Positions 37,583-49,605 of a stretch of DNA of 64,000 nucleotides are shown here, one piece after another; position 1 is the stretch's first letter, and each line of letters begins with the position of its first letter. The notes under the pieces are model-generated. The model was not told where the DNA came from and did not search any database. It saw nothing but the letters and a program-made list of their open reading frames with translations. This stretch comes from Nicotiana tabacum (Eukaryota > Streptophyta > Magnoliopsida > Solanales > Solanaceae). The stretch lies in contig NC_134084.1 of NCBI RefSeq assembly GCF_000715075.1, positions 98,312,411 to 98,376,410 of the forward strand, in the 5' to 3' direction. Position numbers and translations under genes: made by a program.

Positions 37583-39055
37583 AGAATGGAGCCCGACTTT
37601 GATTCAGACCTCGACTAGATATTTAGGAAAGTTTCCTCGACCTTATGCTTTTTAATTGTGTGTCATGGGGAGATGCCACAACTTAAAGTGTGGGGTGGGG
37701 AATATATATTTGTAAGCTGTATGTATATTAGTTTTAGTTTTACTTTTGTTAGTTGTAGTAGTTAGCGAGAGAAAAAAACATAAATTTTTTAAAATTTTTG
37801 ATTTTTCCCGACGATGGATATCATTCGACAGGTTTCTTGAGGGATTAAAGTCGAAGGAAAAAGACCAAAAAGATATTCTATTGTTAGGTAGTGCATTAAT
37901 TCCCCTTGGTTTTTCTTTGGGCCATGGTTCTTTTACAAGAGTTTTGTTTGAACTGAGTGTAGTTAGTTTTTATTTTGTTAGAAGTAGGAAACCTTGTGCT
38001 ATGATTTGAATTGAAGAAATATTTTTTAACTTTTTTATGCCTTGAGAATAGTGAGTGCTTTAGTTGTGTTTAGGCTCAGATTTTGACTCTTGTATAAGTA
38101 CCTTAAATTGTATGATCTTAAATTTGCTTAACTGCTTTGACTATGAGTGTCTTGATGAGTCGAATGCTAAGTGAGTTATGTGCCATGTGTGAGTGAGATT
38201 TTTGTGTTATTATGTGCATTGCATTTGATGTCTAGAACTTGCCCCGTGTGTTTGCAACGAGAAATAGTACTTTAGTTAGTCCTGGAAGTGATATAGGCGT
38301 TTCTTTGTTGAGCCAATAATATATGTTTACCCGCCTAATTGTTATGAATCTTAGTTAACCTCTTTGAGCCTGTAATCCTTTTTTTTTTGGCAACAACATT
38401 ACAAACCTTACCCGTTTGTTTGATTTGACCATCTATTTGAACCTTTTCACCTCTAGTGAGCACTTGAATTTATTATGAACTTTGTAAAAGTTGAAGTGTG
38501 GGGTGGTTAATTTGGCTTTTGAGTGGAACTATTAAAATATGGAGAAAAGTGTAGTGTTTTGAAAAAGTAAGAGCCACTTGAATTGAAAAAGAAAAATAAT
38601 TGTATGGTTGTGAAGAAAAAAAAATATATTCCTTGATAGTGGTAAATTTTGATATAATTGTGCTTAAAGAAGTAGAGAGTTAATTTATATTGATGTGAAA
38701 GCGGAGTTATGGTTTGACATAAGTGTAGGGTTTTGAATGTTAATAGTATGTATTAAAGTACTTAGGGAGGTGTAGTCACTCTTATATCAAATATATCCTA
38801 CCCGTCCCGCAGCCTACATTACAACCAATAAAGTCCTACTTGATCGTTGACTGAATGAGCTCAATTAGTAGAATAGGACATTACGGGCAAGCCTATGGTA
38901 TGTCTTTTGTGGCATATGAATGTTGTTTCAGAGAGTGAGCGAATTCTTTCTATTTGGAATTCCTGATTGTTCTTAAATTTCATTGTGTGTGGAACTACTC
39001 TCTATTGTTGTGTGAGGGCACTTGATTCATGAATCCCTAAATTTTAGTCTAGGAA
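37583..39055 (+). other. Non-coding continuation of the plus-strand retroelement fragment
   Basis: Recurrent AAAGTGTGGGGTGGGG-type words (37685 and 38493) and T-rich tracts, as seen in non-coding internal parts of Tat/Athila-type elements. No protein frame. The boundary with the next LTR fragment is approximate. Confidence 0.4.
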
Positions 39056-40346
39056 ATTTTCACAATTTTTACCCAAATTTCCAACTCAAATAACTAATTA
39101 GATGATGAAAATAACTATAAATTTATGGAATATAGTCCAATCCGGTTTAGAATCACTTACCCCAGTGATTTTTTTGAAAAACTCTCGTAAAATCACCACA
39201 AACCGAGCTCTCTAGGTCCAAAATATGAAAAATGAGATGGAACCCCCATTTTGAAACTTTTATTCTGTTGCCCAGTCACACTCTATTGTGCTCGCGGACA
39301 AAGACTCGCGATTGCGTAGAGCAATTCTCCCCAAATCAAATCATCAAATAAATACACTTTGCAATCACGTGAAAACCAGTTGCGAACGCGATGAACAATC
39401 TACCTCCACCCATGCGACCGTGTCCAAGGCCACACGAATGCGTAGCACAAGCGTGCCTCAACCCCCAGCCTCACCTTCCTTATACGCGAATGCGATCTAC
39501 CCTATGCGATCTACCCTATGCGTTCGCGATGAACAAGCCCAACAAACTTCGCGACCGCTTCCTCACCTTCGCGAACGTGAAGGGAAAAATTCCAGCAACC
39601 CCTGAAGACTCTACACAATCGCAAGAGAACCTTCATGAACGTGTAGAAGGAAACCAGATAAGAAGGAAACCAACTGCTTCAGCAAAAGTGACCAAGTCCA
39701 ATTTTGTTTCAGATTCAATCCGAATCACACCCGGGGCCCATGGGACCCCGTTCGAATATACCAACAAGTTACCAAACACCTAATAGACCTACCCGAGGCC
39801 AAAATCACATCAACCAACATCAATTCTACGAATTGCCACCGAATTCAAGCCTATTGAAACTCTAAACTTCCGAATTCCAAAACTAATGCCGATTCATACC
39901 AAAACAACTCCGATTGACATCAAATTTTGCACACAAGTGATAAACGACATGACGGACCAATCTCAACTTCCAAAATTAAAATTCGACCCTGATATCAATA
40001 AAGTCAACTCCTGGTCAAACTTTCCAAGCTTTCAAACCTTCAACTTTCAAACTTTCTTCAATTCACGCCGAAACGACCTACAGACCTACAAAACAACATC
40101 CAAACACACATCTAAGCCTAAAATTACCATACAGAGATATTGGAACCGTCATAAATCCATTTCGAAGTCGTATACATAAAAGTCGAACTACGATCAATCC
40201 TTTCAACTTAAAGCTTCAACTTAGGGACTATGTGTCCCATTTTACTACGAAACTCACCCGAAACCAAAACCAAATGCCCTGGAAAGTCACATAATCATAA
40301 TATAACATAGAGGAGGGAATAAATAGGGGGATCGAGGTCGTTACAT
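39056..40346 (-). repeat. Gypsy LTR fragment, 5' portion (minus orientation)
   Basis: On the minus strand it begins TGTAACGACCTCGATCCCCC at 40346 and runs through CpG words (39620-39280, GCGTTCGCG-like), AATAAAAG near 39260 and GGGGTAAGTGATTC with GT at 39160, then stops near 39056 where the LTR should continue. It is homologous in layout, not closely in sequence, to the Gypsy-2 and Gypsy-3 LTRs. Confidence 0.65.
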
Positions 40347-40497
40347 AGGATTATCATCTTGTGTTGTGCCAGATTTGGCCAAACATCTTTCCATTGAGTC
40401 TGAAATTAATTGATCATATTTGAATTCTTCTATAAGATAATTAAGCATGTCAATCAAAAAACACGAAGATGATGTCTCATCTTCTGAAAATATATAT
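40347..40497 (-). other. Unassigned spacer with a 49-codon open frame
   Basis: Short segment between two LTR ends. On the minus strand one frame is open throughout and encodes a protein-like stretch including FLIDMLNYLIEEFKYDQLIS. I do not recognise it. It could be a scrap of host exon or chance. Confidence 0.3.
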
Positions 40498-40799
40498 CAC
40501 AACCCGAAATTCCCACCCTCGGGAGTCGTGATGGCGCCTACTCGTAGAAGCTAGGCAAGCCATGAACTTTGAAACCATTAACTCTTTCGTTTTAATTCAT
40601 TTTTAGCCAATTAAATTAAAAATGAATAAGCATTTAAATGACAGCGGAAAATAAAATTTAGCGGAAGTCTTAAATAAATATGAAACCAAAATATCTAGAA
40701 ACCAATACATGTCTCTACCCAGAACCTGGTGTCACAACATCTATGGACTACTAAGAGTGCTACATACAACAGTTTGAAAGAAAGATAATATTGTTTGTC

Positions 40800-40901
40800 T
40801 CGAATACATGAGATAACAGAATACAAAATAGGATAGAGGAGACGCCGGGCTCGAATACATGAGATAACAGAATACAAAATAGGATAGAGGAGACGCCGGG
40901 C
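40800..40901. repeat. Perfect 51 bp tandem duplication
   Basis: Units 40800-40850 and 40851-40901 are identical by eye, starting TCGAATACATGAGATAAC. Its perfection means it is recent or newly copied. Confidence 0.9.
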
Positions 40902-41193
40902 CTGCGGACGCCTGCAAGGCTACCTTGGTGTCTGGTGGATTGAAGGCTGGCTCCCGATCTACTGCTACGCACCAAATGCTACTCTGGTATCTGCACATAA
41001 GTGCAAAATGTAGCATCAGCACAACCGACCCCATGTGCTGGTAAGTGTCTAGCCTAACCTGGCAAGGTAGTGACGAGGCTAGAACCAGACTCCAGATAAG
41101 CCAATGCAGTTATATAATATATGGCGGAAAAATAAACAGGAAATAACAGTTTAAAAGGGAGGGGGTACATGCTTTGGGGAAATGTATCAACCG

Positions 41194-41420
41194 GCGTGCA
41201 ACCCGATCCACATATATATAACTGTTGCAGTGTGCAACCCGATCCAATAGAATATTTATTGCGGCGTGCAATCCGATCCAATATAATATCTGTTGCGGCA
41301 TGCAACCCGATCCAATATAATATCTGTTGCAGCGTGCAACCCGATCCAATATAATATCTGTTGCGGCGTGCAACCCGATCCGATATAATATCTGTTGCGG
41401 CGCGCAACCCGTTCCAACTA
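41194..41420 (-). repeat. 34 bp tandem array in Gypsy-3 LTR
   Basis: Nearly seven copies of a unit with GCGTGCAACCCGATCC then AATATAATATCTGTTGCG. Middle copies are nearly identical and the edges are diverged. No spacers. Confidence 0.9.
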
Positions 41421-42101
41421 TACAGTCACCAATAATCATAACTAACCGTCCCGGCAAGGGATCAACAATAGACTACACTATCCCGGCAAGGGACCCGATA
41501 AGGGATCAAAATAAACTATGCTATTCCGGTAAGGGAACTCAACAGTACAAGTATATACGTCCCGTAAGGGAGAATCAACTATAACCAATCTCAACTCAAC
41601 TACTAATCATCTCAATTATCACCATTTCTAAATCATAAGTAACTTCCACGAAATCAACTAAGTCTTTGCTCAATGCCACGGATTTACTCACTATTGCAAC
41701 CATAGTATCATTCAAGAATAAAACAAGTATCAATTTAAGGCTCACAGTCATGCTAGACACCAACGTATAGATACTCGTCACCATGCCTATACATCGTACT
41801 CAACAAGAAACAAATAGCAAATAAGACTCAACTCCTAATCCCTCAAGCTAAGGTTAGACCGAACACTTACCTCAAACTTCCACAGCCAACTTAATCCTCA
41901 ATTACCACATTTCCTCTCGAATTTGGCTCCAAATCAATTGTATCAACACATAAATGACTTCATAACATCAATAAATGCTAAACAATTCAAATCCAATGCC
42001 TAATTATAGCTTTCCAATCATTCTTCCTAAAAACCCAAAAATCGCCCCCGGACCCACTTGGTCAAAACACGAGGTTCGGACCAAAATCAAATCACCCATT
42101 T

Positions 42102-44756
42102 TGTGACGACCCGGCCAGTCGTCTCATGAGTTACCGCTTCATTTTCCCCTATTTTAGCTTCTTTACACTTCGTTATCCATGTTTTGTGTGATCGGGTTGA
42201 TTAGTTCGAGTTCAGAGAGGATTTGGTAAGAAATGAGACACTTAGTCTCTTTTAAGAAGGCTTAAGTTGGAAAAGTCAACCGGATATTGACTTATGTGTT
42301 AAAAGGTTCGAAAGTGATTTCCGATGGTTTAGTTAGCTTCAGGAGGTGATTTGTGACTTAGGAGCGCGATCGGAATGGGTTTTGGAGTTGTAGAGAAGAT
42401 TTAGGCTTAAATTAGCGAAGTTTATATTTTGGCGGTTCCGGTTGATAGGCGAGATTTTGATATAGCGGTCGGAATGGAATTCCGAGAGTGACAGTAGCTT
42501 CGTTGTGTCATTTGGGATGTGTGTGCAAAATTTTAGGTCATTCAGACGAGATTTGATAGACTTTTTGATCGAAAGCATAATTTAAGATTCTTGGAGTTCT
42601 TAGGCTTGAATCCCCTGTTAAATTGGTGATTGGATGTTGTTGTGAGCGTCCCGAGGTTTTGAACAAGTTTGAACGATGTCATGGGATGTGTTGGTACAAT
42701 TGGTTTGAAGTTCCGGGTAGGTTCCGAGATGTTTTAGGCCAAAAATCATAGTTGTAGCAGGTCCAGAAGGGTTGCAGGCCTCGGAACTCACCCTCGTGGA
42801 CCGCACAAAAAGGAGTGCGGCCGCGGTATGTGCTGTGCGGATTGCACAAAATGAAGTGCGGCCGTGGTGGTTTTGTGCGTCCGCTGTGGTTTTGTACGGA
42901 CCGTGGTGCTTTTGCGCGGACCGCGGTGGTTCTGTGCGGACCGCAGAGGCTGAGATATGAGGGGTACTCTATAAATACGAGGTTTTGGGTTTTATTTGAT
43001 ATTTTGACCTACAGAGCTCGGATTTTGGCGATATTTTGAAGGTTTTTCAAGAAATTCATCGGGGTAAGTGATTCTAACTCAGATTTGGCTAGAGTACATG
43101 AATCTATAATTGAATTTATCATTTAATTCGTGATTTGGGATGGAATTTGGGAAGAAAATTGTGAAATCTTTCAAAAATGTAAAATGATGATTTGAAGGAC
43201 CGAATGGTATCAGAATTGGATAATTTTCAAATGGTTAGACTCGTGAGAGTATATAGATTCGAGTTTTATGAATTTTGTCAAATTCCGAGATGCGGGCCCG
43301 GGGGTCGGGTTTGACCAAATTCTAGAATTTTGTGGTAATTTGATTGTTTTCGCTTGGGCTTTGTTCCCTTAGCCTATTGTGATGTATTCGTTCTGATTTT
43401 GGATAGACTCGACACGCGTGGAGGCCGATTCGATGGGCAAAGGCGTCACAAGATAGAGATTTAGCCGGTTTGAGGTGAGTAATGAATGTAAATGATGTCT
43501 TGAGGGTTTGAAACCCCGGATTTGCACATCGTAGTGCTATATTGAGGTGAGACACGCACTTGATGATGAGCGTGGGGTCGTGTACTATTGGGGATTGTGA
43601 CTTGGTCCGTCCCGAGTGATGCTTTTACCGTGCATTTTGATTGAAGCTTATTTGTTATCATCATTGTTTGGACTGATTGCCATACTTGGGCTTCGTGCCA
43701 ACTATTTGAACCCTCCGGGGAGTTTTATCACTATTTCCTCACTGTTTTGACTTACTACTTGAACTCAGTCGTAGCGTTTTCTATTATTTTACAACTCAGC
43801 CACTTTTTACTCGGTTTTGAAACAAAAATGATATATTAAATGATGTTTTGGGCTTAGAACTATTGTTTTACTAATGCCCGAGGGGCTTATATGATTTTTT
43901 GGATTGAGTAAGGCCAAGGGCCAGATGTGAGGATACTATGGGATTGGGCTGCACGCTGCAGCAGTGTTATACTGATATTGATATGAGGCCGAGGGCCTAG
44001 ATTTGATGCCACGAGATGGCTTGATATTGCGCTTGGGCCGTAAGAGGCCCCTCTAAGAATTTGTACACCCCCAATGAGCGTCGTCGACGATAAATGTATG
44101 GATCAGACTGCACGCTACAGCGGGTACTATAGGGTACCGTTCTACGTGTTGATTTTCTTTATATATCTGTCACTTAACTGCTTATTTGTTGTAGCATTTC
44201 CATATTTCATTTCCATTGGTTTATTGCTTTCATATTACTTGTTTAAAATGCCGCATTATAGATTACTCTGTGTTTCTCCATGATTTCTTATTCTCAGTCA
44301 TTATTTATGCTTATTACTCACTGGGTCAGATTACTCACATTACTCCCTGCACCTTGCGTGCATATCCAGGTGCATCTGAGGCTGAGTGAGGATTTTTAGT
44401 TGAGCAGCGCATATCCGAGAGTATCGAGGTAGCTGCATGGCGTCCACAGCCCTGATCTCTCCTTTCTATCCTTTTATTTTATTTGCATTCCCTAGATTGA
44501 TATGTATTAGGGTGATAAGCTGGTATTAGAGGCTCATACTTGTGACACCGGGTCTATATGGGCTATGTAGTAGTAGTTTTATCATTTGAAACTCTGCCTA
44601 TTTAACTCTGGTTTCAGAATTTTAATATGGTATTTTGGTAATTTAACTATGTTAGCTAATGATGAACTATATAAGAAATGGGTTGAGGTTGTTAATTGGC
44701 CAGGCTTGCCCAGCAGTGTGTTGGGTGCCATCACGACCGGGGTTGGGGTCGTGACA
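42102..44756 (+). repeat. Gypsy-2 5' LTR
   Basis: 2655 bp, starts TGTGACGACCCGGCCAG and ends GGTTGGGGTCGTGACA. Promoter elements are listed separately. A region near 43880-44120 has repeated GAGGCCGAGGGC / GCCCGAGGGGC-like words. Confidence 0.9.
42786..43069 (+). promoter_or_regulatory. Gypsy-2 LTR promoter: CpG words, TATA box, splice donor
   Basis: Words GTGCGGCCGCGGT and GCGCGGACCGCGG recur from 42786 to 42955. TATAAATA follows at 42970-42977. GGG|GTAAGTG, a strong 5' splice donor, has its GT at 43064. The 3' LTR keeps the same order (TATA 59910, donor 60004). Confidence 0.6.
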
Positions 44757-44957
44757 AGTTGGTATCAGAGCCTAGGTTACATAGGTCTTGCAAGTCATGA
44801 GCCAGTTTAGTAGAGTCTCGCGGATCGGTACGGAGACGTCTGTATTTATCTTCGAGAGACTGCAGAACCTTTAGGAAAAACTTCATATTCTTGAAATTCT
44901 TGTCGTGCGACTTTGTTGATCCAAGAACTAAACTTCTGTTATTCCATTCTCTCATAG
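44757..44957 (+). promoter_or_regulatory. Gypsy-2 PBS and leader with 3' splice site
   Basis: TGGTATCAGAGCC at 44760-44772 matches the initiator-Met tRNA PBS. The leader ends with the pyrimidine tract TTATTCCATTCTCTCATAG, whose AG (44956-44957) directly abuts the gag ATG at 44958. Confidence 0.75.
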
Positions 44958-47900
44958 ATGGTGAGGACGCGAGCTACTGGACGAGGTGGACGACCACCAG
45001 TGCCACCCACTGAGGCCACTACATGCCGGGGATGCGGTTGTGGATGTGGCAGAGGCAGAGCAGCGAGGGCAACACCTGTTGATCCCCCAGCTGCCCCGGC
45101 TCCAGATCAGGCTCCAGCAGCACCAGTTCAGGCACCAGCTATGCCCATCGTGATTCTGGATCTTCAGGAGGCCTTGGCACAGATCTTATCAGTTTGCACT
45201 GGCCTGACTCAGGCAGTTTCAGCCCCTACCGTAACAGCTACTTCACAGGCAGGGGGAGGCAATCAGACCCCCACTGCTCGTACACTTGAGCAGGTAGTGC
45301 AGGGACTACAGATGCCGGGGGCACCTCCAGCTCAGCCGGTTGCACTAGTTCAGGAGTTCATGGTACCAGTTATGCTGGATGATGAGCACCGTCGTCTTGA
45401 GAGGTTTGGTATACTCCAGCCTCCGTCATTCAGTGGTGCTGAGGACGAGAATGCCCAGGGTTTTCTTGACAAGTGTCAGTGGATGCTCTGTACAGCAGGG
45501 ATCCTTGAGTCTAGTGGTGTAGCATTTACCACCTTTCAGTTATCGGGGGCTACCTTTACTTGGTGGGAGGATTTTGAGAGGCGTAGGCCTGTCGGTGCAG
45601 CACCCCTTTCTTGGCTGCAGTTCTCCACTCTCTTCTTGGAGAAGTATGTACCGCAGTCCCGCAGAGAGGAGCTGCGTAGGCAGTTTGAGTGGTTGACGCA
45701 GGGGGTATGACCGTGACCTAGTATGAGATAAGGTTTTCTGAGTTGGCTCGTCATGCCATTTGGATGATTCCGATAGATCGTGAGAGGATCAGGAGATTTG
45801 TGGATGGCTTTAACTACCATCTCCATATTCTGATGACTAGAGAGAGAGTATTGGGTGCTACGTTCGAGGAGGTGGTTGATATCGCTCATGAGATTGAGAC
45901 GGTTCGCCGTAGGGGCGAGAGGAGAGGAAGGCCAAGAGGCCTCGAGGATCGGGCAGTTACAGTAGAGCTCCGTCAAGGGGCCAGTCCCAGCATGGTAGAG
46001 GTCGTTCTTTCAGGCTTGCTCAGTTAGCCTGTCCAGAGTATCGTGGGGCATCTCTAGGTCGTGGTCATCAGGGGTCCCAGCAGGGCCAGCCTTCATTCAG
46101 CGCCCTCCCAGCTCAGAGTTCATCTCATGCCCCATCAGCTCAGGGTTCTTCTGTACCGAGTGCATCTGCTAGTCACTTCGGTACGAGGGGTTCCCTTCAG
46201 TCCCCATCTCCAGCACCGGGTAGTTGTTATGAGTGCGGAGAGTTTGGACATATGAGGAGGTAGTGCCCTCGACTTCGTGATGGTCAGCTTCAGCAGAGGC
46301 GTCAGCCCTCGACTTCTGCTCCAATTACTTCACCACCCGCCCAGCCAGCTAGGGGTGGGGGTCAGGCAGCCAGGGGTTGCCCCAGAGGGGGAGGTCGATC
46401 AGACGGTGGCCAAGCTCGTTTCTATGCTATTCTAGGTAGGCCAGATGCTATTGCTTCAGATGCTGTCATTACAGATATTGTTTCAGTCTGCCACAGAGAT
46501 GACTCTGTATTATTTGATCCCGGTTCCACCTTTTCTTATGTGTCATCATACTTTGCTCGTTATTTGTGTACGCCTCGTGAGTTTCTTGCTTTACCTATTC
46601 ATGTATCTACCCCGATGGGCGATACTGTTGTTGTAGACCGTGTGTACCGGTCATGTGTGGTGACTATTGGGGGTCTGGAGACCCGAGTAGATCTATTGCT
46701 ATTGAGCATGGTGGATTTTGATGTCATTTTGGGCATGGATTGGCTATCTTCATGTCGTGCTATTCTAGACTGTCATGCTAAGACAGTCACCTTGGCTATG
46801 CCGGGTGTACCGTGGATCGAGTGGCGTGGTGTGACTGATTATGTTCCTAGTAGAGTGATTTCTTTCTTGAAGGTCCAACGTATGGTTGGGAAAGGTTGTC
46901 TTTCATATCTAGAGTTTGTGAGGGATGTTGGAGCTGAGATTCCTAGCATTGATACTGTTCCAGTTGTCCCGATGTGTTTCCTGCAGACCTGCCACGCATG
47001 CCACCGGACAGGGATATTGATTTTGGTATTGACCTGGTGCCGGGCACTCAGCCCATTTCTATTCCGCCATATCATATGGCACCAGCAGAGTTGAAGGAAT
47101 TGAAAGAACAACTTCAGGAACTCCTAGATAAGGGGTTCATTCGGCCTAGTGTGTCACCTTGGGGTGCACCGGTTTTGTTTGTGAAGAAGAAGGATGGCAC
47201 GATGAGAATGTGCATTGATTATAGGCAATTGAACAAAGTAACAATTAAGAACAAGTATCCTTTGCCTCGCATTGATGATTTATTTGACCAGTTTCAGGGA
47301 GCGAGGGTGTTCGCCAAAATTGATCTCCGTTCGGGCTATCACCAGTTGAAGATCAGGGATACAAATATTCTTAAGACTGCTTTCAGGACCAGATATGGTC
47401 ATTATGAGTTCCTTGTTATGTCTTTCGGGCTGACCAATGCCCCAGCAACGTTCATGCATTTGATAAACAGCGTGTTCTGGCATTATCTGGATTCGTTCGT
47501 CATTGTATTCATTGATGATATTCTGGTGTACTCGCGTAGTCAGGAGGAGCACGCGGAGCATTTGAGAGTTGTGTTGTAGAGATTGAGGGAGGAGAAGCTT
47601 TATGCAAAATTCTCCAAGTGTGAGTTTTGGGTCAGTTCAATAGCTTTCTTGGGACACGTGGTGTCCAACGAGGGTATTCAGGTTGATCTAAAGAAGATAG
47701 AGGCAGTTTAGAGTTGGCCTAGACCGTCCTCAGCCACAGAGATTCGTAGCTTCTTTGGGTTGGCAGGCTATTATCGCCGGTTTATTCAGGGATTCTCATC
47801 TATCGTATCGCCCTTGACCAAGTTGACTCAGAAGGGTGTTTCATTTGTATGGTCGGATGAGTGTGAAGAGAGATTTCAGAAGCTCAAGACAGCTTTGACC

Positions 47901-49605
47901 ACAGCTCCAGTGTTGGTTTTGCCATCAGCTTCAGGTTCATATACCGTGTATTGTGATGCTTTGAGAGTTGGTATTGGTTGTGTATTTATGCAGGAGGGTA
48001 GAGTTATTGCTTATGCTTCTCGTTAGTTGAAGCCCCATGAGAATAGCTACCCTATTCATGATTTGGAGTTGGCTGCCATAGTTCATGCATTGAAGTTTTG
48101 GAGGCATTATTTGTATGGTGTATCTTGTGAGATATTCACCGATCATCGCAATCTTCAGCATTTGTTCAAGCAAAAGGATCTTAATTTGAGGCAGCGAAGA
48201 TGGTTGAAGTTGCTTAAGGATTATGATATCACCATATCGTATCATCCGGGAAAGGCCAATGTAGTGGCCGATGCGTTGAGCCGAAAGGCAGTGAGTATAG
48301 AGAGTTTGGCATATATTCCAGTTGGGGAGAGACCTCTTGCAGTTGATGTTCAGGCCTTGGCCCATCGATTCGTGAGGTTGGATATTTCGGAGTCTAGTTG
48401 GGTGTTGGCATGTGTGGTTTCTCGGTCTTCCTTATATGATCGCATCAGAGAGCGCCAGTATGATGATCCGCATTTGCTTGTCCTTAAGGACAGGGTTCAG
48501 CATGATGATGCCAGAGATGTGACCATCGGTGACAATGGTGTGTTGAGGATGCAGGGCCGGATTTGTGTGCCCAATGTGGATGGGCTTAGAGAGTTGATTC
48601 TGGAGGAGGCCCATAGCTCGCGGTATTCTATCCATCCGGGTGCCGCGAAGATGTACCAGGATTTGAGGCAACACTATTGTTGGAGAAGAATGAAGAAAGA
48701 TATTGTGGGATTTGTAGCTCGGTGTCTCAACTGTCAGCAGGTAAAATATGAGCATCAGAGACCGGATGGTTATTCCCGAGTGGAAGTGGGAGAGGATCAC
48801 TATGGACTTTGTGGTTGGACTTCCTTGGACTTTGAAGAAGTTTGATGCTATTTGGGTGATTGTGGATTGGCTGACCAAGTCCGCGCACTTCATTCTTGTG
48901 TGTACTACCTATTCTTCAGAGCGGTTGGCAGGGATTTATATCCGAGAGATTGTTCGGTTGCATGGTGCTTCGGTTTCCATCATCTCAGATAGAGGTACTC
49001 AGTTTACTTCCCAGTTTTGGAAATTTGTTCAGCGAGAATTGGGTACTCAGGTGTAGTTAAGCACAACTTTTCATCCACAGACGGACGGACAGACCGAGCG
49101 TACGATTCAGATATTGGAGGACATGTTGCGTGCTTGTGTTATTGACTTTGGAGGTTCATGGGATGAGTTTCTACTGCTTGTAGAGTTTGCTTACAACAAC
49201 AGTTACCAGTCGAGTATTCAGATGGCTCCGTATGAGGCTTTGTACGGGAGGCGGTGTAGATCTCCAGTAGGTTGGTTCGAACCCGGCGAGGCTAGACTAT
49301 TGGGTACAGATTTGGTTCAGGATGACTTAGAGAAGGTGAAGGTGATTCAGGAGAGGCTTCGTACAGTGCAGTCGCATCAGAAGAGTTATGCGGACTGGAA
49401 GGTTCGAGATGTGTCCTACATGGTCGGTGAAAAGGTCTTGCTCATGAAGGGTGTTATGAGGTTTGGGAAGAAAGATAAGTTGAGTCCACGGTTCATTGGG
49501 CCTTTTGAGGTGCTTCGGAGGATTGGAGAGGTGGCTTATGAGCTTGCTTTGCCACCTAGCTTATCTAGCGTGCATCAGGTATTTCATGTTTCTATGCTCC
49601 GAAAG
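44958..49605 (+). pseudogene. Gypsy-2 gag-pol up to the nested insertion
   Basis: Gag starts at 44958 with a Gly/Arg/Cys- and Pro/Ala-rich N-terminus and a retrotransposon gag core (FTWWEDFERR near 45555). A CCHC knuckle lies near 46225 with a TAG at 46261 inside it. The protease has DPGSTFSYV near 46518. [11 protein letters not shown] near 47212, FIDD near 47510. RNase H about 47900-48300; integrase HHCC near 48610-48740; core to 49110; C-terminus to 49605. Stops at 45708, 46261, 47577, 47709, 48024 and 49054. Frameshifts near 45705, 45930, 46970 and 48770. The KVSPM segment of the integrase C-terminus is missing in frame near 49445. Confidence 0.93.

Larger units (their letters stand above)
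40498..42101 (-). repeat. Gypsy-3 3' LTR, distal part
   Basis: Starts TCACAACCCGAAATTCCC at the left, the reverse complement of the LTR 3' end, and stops at the Gypsy-2 insertion. It contains a perfect 51 bp duplication and a 34 bp array. The bases CATTT at 42097-42101 are one copy of the target duplication. Confidence 0.75.

Noticed and set aside
41194..41420. Regular direct repeats that superficially look like a CRISPR array
   Set aside because: Units are contiguous with no unique spacers, no cas genes are nearby, and the host is a plant. It is an LTR tandem array.
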